DNA from: Sarcocystis neurona
Taxonomy: Eukaryota; Apicomplexa; Conoidasida; Eucoccidiorida; Sarcocystidae
Assembly (NCBI GenBank): GCA_000727475.1
Contig: KL647288.1
Span: 8,950,393-9,014,392 of the forward strand
DNA length: 64,000 bases
Direction: 5' to 3'
Part shown: piece by piece, positions 38,838 through 51,297 of the stretch
Position numbering within the stretch: position 1 is the stretch's first letter
How the letters are laid out: each line of letters begins with the position of its first letter
Notes under the pieces: model-generated
Seen by the model: only the letters and a program-made list of their open reading frames with translations
Databases searched by the model: none
What the model was told of the DNA's origin: nothing
Position numbers and translations under genes: made by a program

Positions 38838-41800
38838 TTGAGACCACCGTAGCTGGCCTAAACAGAAATATACTTACATATGCATATGTGTGCGTGTATA
38901 CGCTGTGGTACAAGAGTATTCGTAGTACACACAGATATAAGAGCAAATGCTGTACTTCTACACGGATACCTTGAAACGTCTACGGGTAGAATTTTACAAA
39001 CGTGTATGTACACAGGATTAATTTGTCGGCAGATAGTGATTTGCATGGGTGGAACTGTGAGAGCCGATGACCTCAACTTGCCCATGTGTCCTGCCGTGTG
39101 GCGGTCGTTCAGATGCCTCGCTTCACTCAGGTGAATCACTCGACGAGGCGTCCTCGGAAATGCACACATATTTCTTTTTCGTGCACACATGTATACATAT
39201 ACATAAGTACTCGTACAGACAGACAGTCAGACAGTCAGACAGACAGACAGACACACACACACACACACACATGTGCAAGTATACACACACATAGGTACGT
39301 ACGTACACACATGTGCGGGTGTACATATATGGGCGTGTGTACATACGCACATGTGCGGGTATACACATATATGTGTACGTACATACACACATACGTAGGT
39401 ATGTGTGTGATACACGCGCACGCACGTATATGCGCGGGTGTACCTATACGCGCATCTTCGTGTGAGTTGCAGTTGTACTTGTGCCCATAATGTATTTCAA
39501 CGTACAAGGACGTGTGTCGGCTTCTCCTTAGTGCCACCTGCCGAATAATATTTCGTCCAGGGGTCTGCAGCGAAGGAAGAAGGGAACTCCCGTGGTTGTC
39601 TGACGCGTGGTCCGCCCTGATGTAGACAACCAGCGGCCAAATCTGTCTCTTAGTCGTACAGTCGGCAATTATGAAGTTTGTTATGTGTTCCGAGTGTCGA
39701 CTTTGTAGTTTTCTTACTTGTGTCGACTGCAGGGATATGTGTGCGTGTAGGAAGGCAGGAGTACATGGTGTAATCGTGTATATACATATATATATACACA
39801 CGTGTAGACCTATATTGTGTACGCACACGCTTCTCGCTCAATACGTTTTCATATATACACAAATTCTTGAGTTTGAAAGGGACCATACGTTGGAAAAACT
39901 GACTGCCGGTGCAAAACGCACCACCTACATGCGTGCAAACACGCGTATCACCACAGTTACGTCTCCAAGGACTAAGACTGCAGACCCACGGTCGCTGCAC
40001 GCTCGGTGGCAGCCTCCAACCGATACGCGCTGTGTAAAATACCCGATTCACTGCAATGGCTTGGCGGTAGAGGCTATTCCTTACTGTCCAGGCGTGTGTC
40101 CACGTATAACTGTGTGGAGAGAAACTGTGTAGTCACGCTCTACCATCTTTTAAAGCTTGTGCATCGGTATATATCCCTCTCCTACGCAGAAAAGTTATTA
40201 AGACAGTGCAAATAAGCAACGGGAAATCGTAAAACGAGAGTGCCTGCAGTCTGCACAAATGTCTTGACGAACGGCCTTGTCATTATTTTACGACGACCTT
40301 GTAGCAGATGCATGTCGCGCACGTGTCTGTTCACCACCTTGCTCCCTCTGCGTAGTCATGTACTTTGATTCCTCTGCACAGTTGTGTTCATGATTGCACA
40401 GAACCATGTTATGCCGTCGGCGTACGCGAACGTGTTTTTCACGTAATGGGAGTGCAGGCCACATATACAGGCACGTGCCCAAAGTAACATTTTCTAGGAG
40501 ATGTGGTAGAGTGATAGAGTCCGGCCTGCACACGTATGATTTTCATCTACGTGATTTTGTTGTGTGCATTCACGTATGAATATGTCTCTTATCATTATGT
40601 AAGTTCTCCTGACGTCCGCGGGGCCCCACGTCCTTGTTGAGGCCGCCAACACAAGCTGCATGAAGTCGCTTACCAGGGATGGACTATTTCATATAGGCGT
40701 GCATTCCGTAAATGCAAGAATGAGGAGAAGTGACAAATAGGAATGATATATAAAAGCACGAATCTATCAACAGCTTCTGCTTGTCAGTGGATCTACTGTA
40801 TAAAGACGCATCGCTGCGTCTCTGTCTCTCCAGTGTTTGACAACCATATCGGCACATAAGTCCGTCTTTAAAGACGGAGAGTTGCAAAGCACACTTTTAG
40901 ACCCCTTTGCAAGCGAAAACGTGAGACAGGTTGTTACAGAGACACACCCGTTCACGAGGAAGCGGTTTTCGTCTCTAAATTCTCTCTTCGGTGTCTCTGT
41001 GTACCTGACTCCAGTGGCTGTCTGCGCAGACCCCACTTAGTGGATGCTTCGCTGTAGCTCGTGGTATTTATGTGCAACAACGCATTTACCTGTACGCCTG
41101 TCCATAATTGTCTGTGTGTCTATCTATATATCTATTGCCTTCTTAAATATGTAGTAGCGTGCAGCTTCTCTTATGTACACCCACGTGGGCATCACGAAGA
41201 GCCATCATACGTCTCGTAAATAGTCAGAATGCAACCCTGTCACGGAATCTGAGCAATAAATAAGAAGATAAAGTAACGCGACTCAACCCTGTTAATCCGC
41301 AACTGCACTAGCGAACACCCTCGTAAGCCATATAGTGGAGTGCTGTAGATAGCACTTCAACTACTGCGTGTATTCAGCATCCACAAAGCTTTACAGGAAC
41401 AAGTAACGCCACCGTCAATGTTGACGCACGCCAGCCCTATCAGGAACAAGTAAAGCCACCGTCAATGCTGACGCATGCCAGCCCTATCGGTGCCCGTGAA
41501 ATTAGCTGTACAAACGCCCAAGCTGCAATTCGAGTAATACGGACATACCCACATCTATATATTTGCGCTTGTCGGTGTGTGCAAACTTCAAGTTGCGTCG
41601 TCCTGACTGTACGACGGTCGGCACTTCCTAGTAGAATGCTTTTGGGAGATCTAAAGTGAAATTCAGCTCACTCGAAAGCTCACAAGTGAAGTAGATGCCA
41701 TTACGCTCGTACGGTTGCGGCTGCCAATAGAAAGCCGTCAAATCGAAGAGTGCTGAAGACTCAGTCAGGACTAGAGACGTAGCCTGCCCGTGACAACAAG

Positions 41801-43363
41801 CCAGCTATTGCAACATCTCTATCTCCTACACTCCCATTTGGTGATGCAAGTCACACGGACAGTCAACCACCGTGGAGATCAGTCCTGCCTAGTGAAGCTT
41901 CCCATCTTTCAAAATGTAGGCACGCATAAACAAATCCAACGCATTATGCTGGAATATTATGCATTTCTTCTGTAAATGCAACACAAGTCCTCTTTGACAA
42001 ATGAGCTTCTTTGTAAAGCAGACGCAACGTTGTAAGGCCTGCTCGATTCAAGGTCGCTGACAGCTACTTATCACACTGTTCAGCAGTGCACTCTTTTCTC
42101 TCACATAATCGTGTGCATATATGTTCATACACGTGCGTGTACCCGTCTGTAATCTATTCGAATGTAAGTGTAGAAGATGCAGGACCCGGCTGGTACGTCG
42201 CCATCATTCAGATTTGCTAAACAAAGGGTTTCCTGAACTGCGTGTCGTCACCTTCGCCTGTGTGTGTCCGGCGTGCACAGCCAAACTGAGCACATACATA
42301 AATATACATATATATATACACACATATAGATGTATACGTATGTATATATGTGTACGCCTGTACGTCCCTGTGTGTACTCAGTTTCATAACCGTGCACATG
42401 CATAACTCAGCAAAGACACAGGAACCGAGTCAACAGCTCCCAACAGACAGTCAGCATCAGCCTCCATAGATTTATGTGCCCACTTTTACTTCAGAATTTG
42501 AATTATGACCGTTGCTCACGTACGTCGGTATGTACGTGTGTGTGTACGTATATGTGCATCTACACACGGATTTGTGCCCTTCATATTTTAGGCATCCAAA
42601 AGTCAGACGTTTTCCCCATCGATAACGCGGAACTTCCTGTATAAAACGGATGCAGGCGAAATCACGTGGGATTCTCGAAACATTCACCAACTCAATTTTT
42701 GAGGGTTGCTGAATTTCACAATCGTGGAGGTTGACCCTTTCACACTTCGATCCGAACAAGTAGATACACACATGCCTTTTAATGTACTGTAGGGGAGAAG
42801 CGTTCTGGATCTTGCAAGCGTGTAGCTACACTGTCTCTAGTTTCTACCTGGAAAAACTGATATACATTTGTCTTCCATCGTCCTGTAAAAGTCGTTATCT
42901 TTGGCACTCGCTTCGGCGTAGGGTGCGTCGCACCCGCGCACTCGGTCTGACGTTTGGAATATTTTGAACCAGACTGCCTGGTGCTTGCGTCCCCCGTATA
43001 TGTGAAAGGAAAACACCCATCCTGCACACTGTTGCTGTTACACGCAACAGTGTAAAAGCTGTTGCGTGTTTGAGCCTCTGCGGAGATCGAGAGGTCTCAA
43101 GATGAAATTATTATCCGGAGTATATAACTGAGCACCTATGTGTGTGAACATAGACTTCCACATTCCCACGATTTTTCTGCTCAGGTATACCACATAGCAA
43201 CCGTCAGTCCTGTTCTGCATTACGTTTGTCCGCCTGTCGCTGTTCCCATACGTATATTCAACAACATCGACACGTGCGCACGTCACCAAGGGGGATTCGC
43301 TTGGATAGCTAACGCACCCATCTTGAGCCTTTCTCCTGCGTAGTACAAATTCTCACTTTCATC
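38838..43363. other. Intergenic stretch with CA/TG microsatellites and a 47-bp tandem duplication
   Basis: I support no gene here. It holds GACA and CA runs at 39218-39275, TA tracts at 39780-39800 and 42305-42350, and the 47-bp duplication at 41394. Short open frames near 39840-40130 and 40837-41040 have ordinary composition but no recognisable motif. Confidence 0.4.
41394..41487. repeat. 47-bp tandem duplication
   Basis: Copies at 41394-41440 and 41441-41487 differ at three positions by eye. The unit starts CAGGAACAAGTAA and ends CCAGCCCTAT. No function is evident. Confidence 0.88.
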
Positions 43364-45450
43364 ATGTCAACCCTGCTTCCTAGTGGAGTCTGCGGTATCA
43401 CGCCTCCCAGCGGCAGACAACAGCAGCCCCCCACAACAGCAACAGGAGCAACAGGAGGCGCAGCGGCACCAGCTGCAGCAGGAAGCAAAACCGCAGCAAG
43501 CCAAGGGGGAGAATTTGACCCTCAGAAATACGAAAGGCCTTCGATGAAACAGGATGAAATTGTTGCTTTGAAAAGGCTTTTTGATGCGTGCGACGTGGAG
43601 AACTCGGGAGTGATTTTTCTAAAGGACTTGAAGTCGCGGATGCAGGTGAGTACGGAAGAAACACAAAGTGAGCCAAGTACGAGCAGCACCGGTTGTTACA
43701 AGTAAATTTGGATTCGTCTTTGAATTGAAAAATGCTCTGGTGTCCCTCGAAGACACATAGGCGAACGGACGAGAACGCACTTACACTAGCATGTGTACGT
43801 ATGTATACACATGGCATGTGCAGAAGATAGTCTTGACCCTGCAAGACTGAGTACACGTGTCTTCACAGTCAGTATAACTGCACGTTTCTACAAGTAAATA
43901 AGCCTGGCCGTACTCCAGTACATACGTACAGGTCTACACGGAAGTGTAATGTATGCACCTGCGCACACATGGTCTGTAAAAACCAGTCTCTGGAGTCACG
44001 CACGGAGTGTCTGATTACTTCTTGGAAAAATGACTAAAGACAGGGCTACACAGGGTGTAACTGGATGCTGTTCTATACACATGTACGACCCCACAGCTGT
44101 TTATACTTACGACACGAGCACGTAGCCAAAACGCACGCTATCCAGCTCCAGCACTAAATCCCAGAGTGTAGATTACGCGGACTGCTTAGGCACACACATT
44201 TACAGTGAGCAACTCCATGTACTCCCTCTGTGAAAGCCTTTCAGCGGACGTATACGTTCACACAAAGAAAAAAGCAAACGTACGTGTATACGTACGTATA
44301 CGTATATGACGACATATAAACAATCAAGCTGCATCGATATGCTACAGAGGCAAAACCGTCTACAGAAAATGCCTTAGATACTTGACAAAGACATTTGTAG
44401 GTACACATGTTAAACATAACCAAATATAAACAAACAAGCCGCACCGCTATGCTACAGAGGCGAAACCGTCTACAAAAAATGTAGATTCATGCCAAAGGCA
44501 CAACACACAGAGAGTGGAGCCTTCTTCTTGACATCCGTTTCTGCAGCTGGCGCTTGCAAAACCTTTTGCGCTAACATTTTCTCTCTGTATCTCCTTTGAT
44601 ACCGTCTCAAAAGAGTTTGTGAGGGATCTGCTGCCTATGCAGAAAGTGTGTCTCTGTCATAGTGATGCCTGTAGGCGACCGTTGGATCCACACCAGGATG
44701 CAGTTTTCCACGGTTGCTGCTGTTGCTGCTCCCTTATGGATTGACTTTCCTGCTGATCAGCTCTGGGTCGACTGCTCTTCCGGACCACGCATGGCCAGTG
44801 CCCTCTGCCTGTTGTTACCCCCGTTTTGTTGCGAGGTGCTGTCATTGAGGATCACGGTGTTATCCCTGCTCGATTGTTCCTGTTATTTCTGTGCTTGTCT
44901 CCAGTGTTCCTGCTGCTGTGATTCTAACTGCTGTTGCTGACGCTGTTCATATTGTCACTTTAGCTTTTGCTGTTGCTCTCCCTTTTGCTGCTGCCGTTTC
45001 TGCTGCTGGTGTTGCTGCCCCTTCTCTTCTACTGCTGCTGTTGCCCTTTCTGCTGGTGCTGTTCGTGTTGACGGCACTACGCGTGCTGCTGGCGGTGTTT
45101 CTGGTTAGAACGCCGGATACGAGTCGCGGAGTGACGTGATAGGCGACATGGTGAACTACTTCGACCGCGACGGAAGGACTTCTCTGAATTTCGGCCAGTT
45201 TTTGGATCTTCTAACCACCGATGCTGCACCATTCAAGACGCCTGAAGATATCGCTCGCACCTTTCAGCAATTTGACGCAGAGAATGCAAAGGTTCTCACG
45301 CATAAGATGCTGACAAAGGCCGCGAAGGAGTTCAGTATGTTGCCTCACCTTGATATAGCCGAGATAATCAAACGCGCAGATACGGACGCAGATGGCAAAA
45401 TAAGTGAAAGTGAGTTCTTCTATATCATGGAAAAACAAACATTTCCTTAG
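43364..45450 (+). CDS. Centrin-like EF-hand calcium-binding protein, 207 aa
   Basis: Two exons, 43364-43645 and 45109-45450, join in phase 0 (donor GTGAGT, acceptor CTGGTTAG). The N-terminal 50 residues are a Gln/Thr/Ala-rich extension from CAG-type triplets. Four EF-hand regions follow. EF1 (DVENSGVIFLKD) has plausible Ca ligands. EF2 (DRDGRTSLNFGQ) lacks the final acidic residue. EF3 (FDAENAKVLT) is degenerate. EF4 (DTDADGKISESE) is canonical. The segments KDLKSRM at EF1 and NYFDRDGRTSLNFGQFLDLL at EF2 follow the centrin/caltractin layout. Centrins act at centrosomes, basal bodies and, in apicomplexans, around the apical and basal complexes. Which centrin paralogue this is cannot be decided here. 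It could instead be a related calmodulin-like protein. Confidence 0.82.
44314..44481. repeat. 58-bp direct repeat, 110-bp period
   Basis: 44314-44371 and 44424-44481 match at about 50 of 58 bases, starting ATATAAACAA and ending AAAATG. Both lie in the single intron of the centrin-like gene. Confidence 0.8.
44700..45095. repeat. CTG/TTG-rich array upstream of centrin-like exon 2
   Basis: Interrupted CTG, TTG and CTC triplets run for nearly 400 bp on the sense strand and stop just before the acceptor of exon 2 (45108). They replace an ordinary pyrimidine tract. Leu/Cys-rich open frames here are shadows. Confidence 0.75.
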
Positions 45451-48400
45451 TGGTACGAAGGGCAAAACCCAAGAGTGTCCTATCGCGGAAGAGCAGGGAG
45501 CCGATCGCAGGAGAAACGGGCGGACAATGATAGTCGCGGTGATGATATCGCACGAATGCAATTCTCCAATCTCACCGAAGCACACGTGAACTTAGGAAAC
45601 GCGCACGTTTCATTGAGGGAAGTGGCGCGACCTGTGTACGCGGAGAAGGTATTTCTAGGGAGTATCCGTACTCAGATGCACTAAAACAAAAAAGTATTTT
45701 TTACACTACGTATGATTGGCAGGAAGGACGTAAGAGCGAACTTTTTGGAACTTTAGAGGAGCGAGTTCTCAATGTGGAGGGCACACCAACTGAACAGGAA
45801 TTTTGCAGAGGCGCACCCATTTTCTAGTGCAAAATTTCTCGAAACGTCAGTCAAAATGCTGCAGGAGGAGACATACATATATATATATACATACATACAT
45901 ACATACATACAAACTCGCGTTATGCGTATGGAGAAGAGGACGTGTCAACTACTCTGTCAGGCGATGGAACGGCAAACATACACTTGATGATGCCGAAGAG
46001 GAAAGCATGTGGCATTTCCCTTTCAAGGAGAGTAGGACGTTTTTTTTAAAAAAATATTGTTCTTGTTGGACTCTAGAAATTCAGGATGCGTCTTTATCAC
46101 GGATGGTACGCGGGTACATGCAGTTGTGAATTTCCCTTTGTCTACTCTCACTCTGGATGTCCACCAGAGGGCGGTGTGTACGTACATGTGTGTCACACAT
46201 TTTTCCACGTCTGTGAAGTCTGCCACGCGTACTTCACGGCGTGATACATGTACACATGCATACACAAATCCGTATGTGGTAAAATCCGTATGTGTAGAAG
46301 CGACCAGGTATATCACGCATCATATGGTGCCAGTCTCAACACAATGGAAAGGAAAGCAAGTGCCTACTCGTTGAGAAGAAATCACGCACTTGTTCAAGCC
46401 AGACGTGTCAGTGAACTGTCGGAACATTGGCCCTCTTTGTTACAATCCCGTGTGACGACATATTTGTTTGAAACAGTGCCGAAAGAAATAATTTCTGGCT
46501 TAGCTGAGAAGCCGTGTTTAAGCGTACACTTATGGACAGTCCGACGTACGCGTATGTATGAAAGTGTGGTGACGTACGCACGTAATCAATCACGTCTGCG
46601 TGCAATTTTCAGGAGGCGCGTCCTGTGTGTTTTTCCTCTTTAAGATGCTACAGTGACTAAATTTTAAATATTCTTTACCGAACACGTGTATATGCACGTA
46701 AGCTGTTTCAACACTGCCAGGACCGTTGATATCGAACGCCTTCTAACATTCTACGTGTACTCAGGTACAGACGACCATGTGCCTGGATTGAGGGGAGCGC
46801 TCTCATTGCACTACAGTCTCCTAGTTTGTGTGCATATCCAGCAACGTACACATATGTATACACGTAGGTATCGCTACCTATCTATAAGTGTATATATATG
46901 TATATATATACACGTATATCATTCTCGAGCGTGTTACATGATTCTATGTGTCCACACTTATGTGTAGAAGTGCACAAATATACGAGTGTTCAAATATATG
47001 TGTATATTCGTATCAGAAATGGGTTCTGTTAATGAGCCATATGGCTCTTCGGCAGCCCCCCTACCAGTGCGTGCCTATACGGTCCTATATGAAAAAATCC
47101 TTGCGTTCGTGTTCAAACAGAGCTCCTTCTGTCCAAATCTTCGTCTCCTCTTGAAGGTGTACTGGGTGTTACACATCCTTTCCGTGTAACCAAGAAAGCA
47201 GTCATCTTCGACGTCCTTTTTCACACGAATTTACAGATGTATACGTATATATATGTATACATCTGCTAATTCGTTTGTACACTTACACCGGAGACACCGC
47301 GAGTGAAGCACCTGCGGACGTTGAACAAATCTAGAAATGGTTATTCAGGTGTGGAAGGTCTTTCCGTTGCACCGACTGCTTAAACAGCCAGCGGCGTAGG
47401 AGTTACTCCCGCAGGTTATTGTAGAGACCACTGTTTCTACATATATATACGCGTGCGTAAATTTGTCTACGTCCACACAACTACATAGCCATGTGTACAT
47501 ACAGGTAGGCCTTTACGCATGTATATATAAGCAGCACATACATGGAGACATGTACATGCGTGCACGTGTTCTTACTGATCTCCTTCAAAACATCGCGTAT
47601 CCCTCTGTGTGTCGCAATATCTATAGTAGACACAGAAGTCAATATATGCTGTGCTGTACCACTTGTGTATGTGCATACGTATTTACTGCCCTTATTTCTG
47701 TATATATATATATATGTATATATATGTGCAGCCACCCCCTATTGCGAAGCAGCGTATATCCTGATCTCTAACACAGAGTCGTATTGCTAGTTGTTCGTGG
47801 GCGTCTGTTTCTCGTGTGTGGCACACTGTAGAAGCATGCTGCCTTCCACCTCGCCGTGCCGTTTCTAGGCCTCGTGTATACCAGTGACGGCGGAAAGGAC
47901 GACACACAGAAGCACCAGACAAAGAACAAATCCGCAGCGCCGTTACCTCTGCTTGTTCACTCACACATGCGAGTCCACGCACAGCAGTATACATATGTAT
48001 ATATATATATGCACAAGTATGTACGGAAGTGCAGAGACGCTTAAGGGCAGTTGCACGCCGACGAGGACATACACACACACACAGACACAAATCTGTCTGC
48101 AGGACCACGGTTTCCCGTCGGCCGAAAGGTAAAAACATGAAACGTGGTTGCACCTGGTGTTGCAAAAGTTGGGGACGCATCGCCGCGTTCATTGCCACTT
48201 CCCTCCTTACAAGAGCTGGTGCTTCGTGTATACATAACGGTTGTATATTACAGATGCAACATCTGAGATAAAAAATGAACAAAAACAAGGCTGTCAACCT
48301 CCCTCTTTTCCTTCTTTCTCCTCTGCTTCTTCTTCTTCTTAAAGGGCCCTACATGTGTGTAGCTGTGTGCGGCCAGTCCACCCGCCTCATACACTGCATA

Positions 48401-48795
48401 CACCTACACATGTGCACTTCAGTACGCCTCCAGCTGTATGCGTGAGACGCACGTGTCTAAACTTATTCATCACATTCCTTCGACGGCCACGTCATGACAG
48501 TGTGAGAGGTTGCTGAAGCTAGTCCGTCCGCTCAGTACAGCGAAGCAGCAGTGGCAGCTGTTTCCCGAGTGAAGACAGCTGTGCTGCTGCTGCTGCTCCT
48601 CTTGCAGCAGGCACCGGGGTCCCGCTGCCGACGACAGTGGGTGGGGCATGCGCAATATCGTCTTGACGTTTTGTCGCCGCTGCAGACAGCGGTCAGCTAG
48701 GTCTATCACTTGAGACGTATTCTTTCTTTCCTACGCTGCGTCCTTTTGCTGCGGCAACCGCACGCGGCCCACTGGCGCTGCTGCTGCTGAACGTG
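45451..48795. other. Repeat-rich stretch downstream of the centrin-like gene
   Basis: CATA repeats (45876-45910) and TA tracts (46885-46905, 47240-47262, 47700-47725, 47996-48010) dominate. One open frame of ordinary composition is listed separately at 46344. Otherwise no gene is supported. Confidence 0.4.
46344..46643 (+). CDS. Uncharacterised 99-aa open frame
   Basis: It begins MERKASAYSLRRNH and ends RRRVLCVFPL, is rich in Arg and free of simple repeats, unlike its surroundings. It lies 0.9 kb downstream of the centrin-like gene on the same strand. I recognise no family and see no partner exon. It may be chance; it is listed because its composition differs from the repeat shadows around it. 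Confidence 0.15.
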   Translation: MERKASAYSLRRNHALVQARRVSELSEHWPSLLQSRVTTYLFETVPKEIISGLAEKPCLSVHLWTVRRTRMYESVVTYARNQSRLRAIFRRRVLCVFPL

Positions 48796-51297
48796 TTATA
48801 GTCGAGGCTGCGCTTTTTCAGCGATATTGGGCATTTTGTTTACTCCTACAAACTGTCCTCTGGCGTTCACGCGAAGCGAAGGGAAGGCACGCCGTAAGCG
48901 GGGAGGAAAAAGAATATGAGAGACGCCTTTTCGATAGAAGGGCCGGGCAGCAGCCTGCCCGTCTGCGACAGCGCCCGACGCCTTGTACAGCTGCAAACAA
49001 GTGCATGCCCGCCACCAGCGGAGTCCCCAAAAATAGTCCCATACACGCGAGCAGGCTACACACGTCTACCCAGCCACACAAAAAGAGACAGAAGACGACA
49101 CCCCACACGCGCGTGCGCAGAAGTTCTGAAGTAGTCACACACAAATACATACCTGAGTGTGACTCAGCGCCCGACACAAGCCAGCCAGTGTCTCAGGACG
49201 CACTTGGAGGAATATAGTGGCTGCAGAGGTGCACTGGTGGGTGTCTTCGCGGAAGAAAACGCAGAGAGCCACTCGCTCGAACCTACACTTCTGTGAGGAA
49301 GAAGTCTTGCCGATAGACACAAATGAAAGAAATGTCTACAAGCCTAAGCAGGGCTGACAGACGGCAGACAACCAGAATTTTCAAGGCAGGGCCGCCAGCG
49401 CCGTCTGTGCAGGCAAACAGAGAGAACGGGGATGTGCGCGGGGCACATACGTGTGTGTTGCTTCTGCGAGGCAGCGCATGCGAGTGGCGATACTGCCGCA
49501 CAGGAGGACACGTGAAAGAAGTTCCCCTCCTGAGACGTATCTGCAGGGTGGTGCACCACAGCGTTCAAAAGTCTGCGTCGCACACATGCGTTGGGTTATG
49601 CCCAGAAATTGCCATCCCGCGCCTCCTTAAAGTGGGTACAGAAGCTGCCACCGCACGGGAAGTATAGGCGGACGCTAAAGAAAAGTGGTCTATGCGCTCG
49701 GGAAGCCGCACAGAGCGCGTACGGGCCGCGCGGGGCCACAAAGGGCCCTGCAGAGCTGCAGGAAAAGACTGTGCGTTGTCTCAGAGACGCAGAAACGCAG
49801 CCGCGCCTCACCTTCGAATGAATATGATCTACACTAGCCCGCACATGTACACACCCCCTCATCTCTCTCTCTATCCACGTGTATATATAAATGCGCTGCA
49901 CTTATGTGTTAACAGAGCGAGCAGGTTTTCTGGCGTTGACAGCAAGAGAAGAACAGGGACGACCGACTCTGGCTTCCAGCAGCACTCTGCTTTCGTGCCT
50001 CTCAGACCGCTCACTTGCTGCAGCTGGAAGCCGCACTGCGAGCTGCTGCTGCTCAGCTCCACAGGCACCGGATAGCTGCTGCTGTCTCTCTCTCGGTATA
50101 CGCTTACAGACAGCACCGACGTATAAAAAGCTCGTTGAAGACTGGCTGTTTATTCGCAGCTTCACACACGCGACAGATTGCGCGTAGGCATCTTCCCCGC
50201 GTTTAGGTCTACTACCACGCCACCTCTGGGCCTATCTGCCTCACCGCTAGCGCGGGCTGGCTGCTGCGCTGCTGTTTCTAGAGGTTACAGAGACACAGCA
50301 GCAGCTGCGGAACGGGACACGGCAGCTTCGCCGCAGACGGCTCCGCGGCGCCCACGTGCGTTGACTTGTTGCGCGTCCCCGCACTGCAGGACACTGCTGT
50401 TACAGGTAGAAAGACAAAAAAGAACTCGCAGATCTCGGACGAATACTTCTCTCTGTCTCTTTTCCTCTGCGTCTTCTTCGCGTTCTCGCGTTCTACTTGA
50501 CTGCAAAAAAGATGGGTCTCCCCGCTGCATCTCGGCGGGCCCTGTGCCTGCTGTCAACGGGATACCCATGGACGGCGAACACGGCAGTACGCGCGTCCCC
50601 TCTCTCTACAAATGGAAGCAACACCACGCCTGGCCGTGAGTTAAAAAGCCAGGCACACATGCAAAGTACTGCGCTCACAGCTCTGCGTCTGTCTGCGCCC
50701 CCGGCTACGCACGCACCCGTACACCTGTCTGTTCATGCGTGCGCACACATTTATACCTGCACCGCTGTAAATTTAGTAATTTATGTGTCCCTCTACCTCC
50801 TGGGTAGAACACCAACATTCGGGGCACTGAAGGCATCCAACGGTCGCCCACACACATCTTCTCTCTCTCTCTCTGTTTCGCTTTCTGCGTGTCGCCCTAT
50901 CTCTCCGTCTGTGTCCAGGTGTACAGACACCTCCGTCAAGAGGGACTGTCTGTCTGTGTGTGTGCGTCACGGTGTACAGACACCTGCGTCAAGAAGGAGT
51001 GTCTGTCTGTGAGGCAGTGTATAGACTCCTCGTCGGGGCAAAGAAAGAGGAGGCACACTTACGAGGAGAGGGGGCGGCTCCAAGACGCGAGACGACCTCC
51101 ACATAAAAGGACGAACATTCGAATAGTAATGCGTCTTTGCTCGCCGTATGATGCCGTGGTGCTGCAAAACAACAAACGCATGCAGGTAGATCGACGCAGA
51201 TACACTGACTCACACAGAACCCTTGACCAAGCTGGGCGAGGAGTCCCCCGCCGTCGCCGAGACTCACAGCAGCAAGGTTCTCCACGTGTGTCGCTGA
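48796..51297 (-). CDS. Candidate exons of an unrecognised protein, phase-0 set with C-terminal stop
   Basis: Six blocks, all phase 0 and bounded by good splice signals: 51297-51214, 51161-51063 (acceptor TTGTTGTTTTGCAG, donor GTAAGTG), 50605-50447 (acceptor CCATTTGTAG), 49540-49451, 49290-49153 (acceptor CTTCCTCACAG, donor GTATGT) and 48990-48796, which ends in TAA. Together they give 254 residues with sensible composition, for example IIRRAKTHYYSNVRPFMW, FERVALCVFFREDTHQC, VRPETLAGLCRALSHTQ and the end VNKMPNIAEKAQPRL. I recognise no domain. Other open stretches near 50018-50150 and 51490-52160 could be extra exons, so the count is a minimum. It may be the C-terminal half of the macrodomain gene to its right (same strand, matching phase) or a separate gene. 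Confidence 0.5.
50918..51018. repeat. 53-bp tandem duplication
   Basis: Two copies of a unit beginning GGTGTACAGACACCT and containing a CTGTCTGTCTGTG run, period 53 bp. They lie between the second and third phase-0 exons of the unrecognised minus-strand gene. Confidence 0.75.

Noticed and set aside
39218..39290. Regular spaced GACAGACA/CACACA repeats, possible CRISPR-like array
   Set aside because: It is a simple microsatellite without unique spacers, in a eukaryotic context.
49344..49583. Alternative frames across the exon at 49540-49451
   Set aside because: Two other frames stay open over part of it, but only the phase-0 frame links the acceptor at 49541 to the next strong exon at 49290 without a frame change.
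51100..51190. Plus-strand reading MRLCSPYDAVVLQNNKRMQ next to a GTAGAT donor
   Set aside because: The minus strand of the same bases has a textbook acceptor (TTGTTGTTTTGCAG) and donor (GTAAGTG) with a sensible translation, so the plus reading is judged a shadow.
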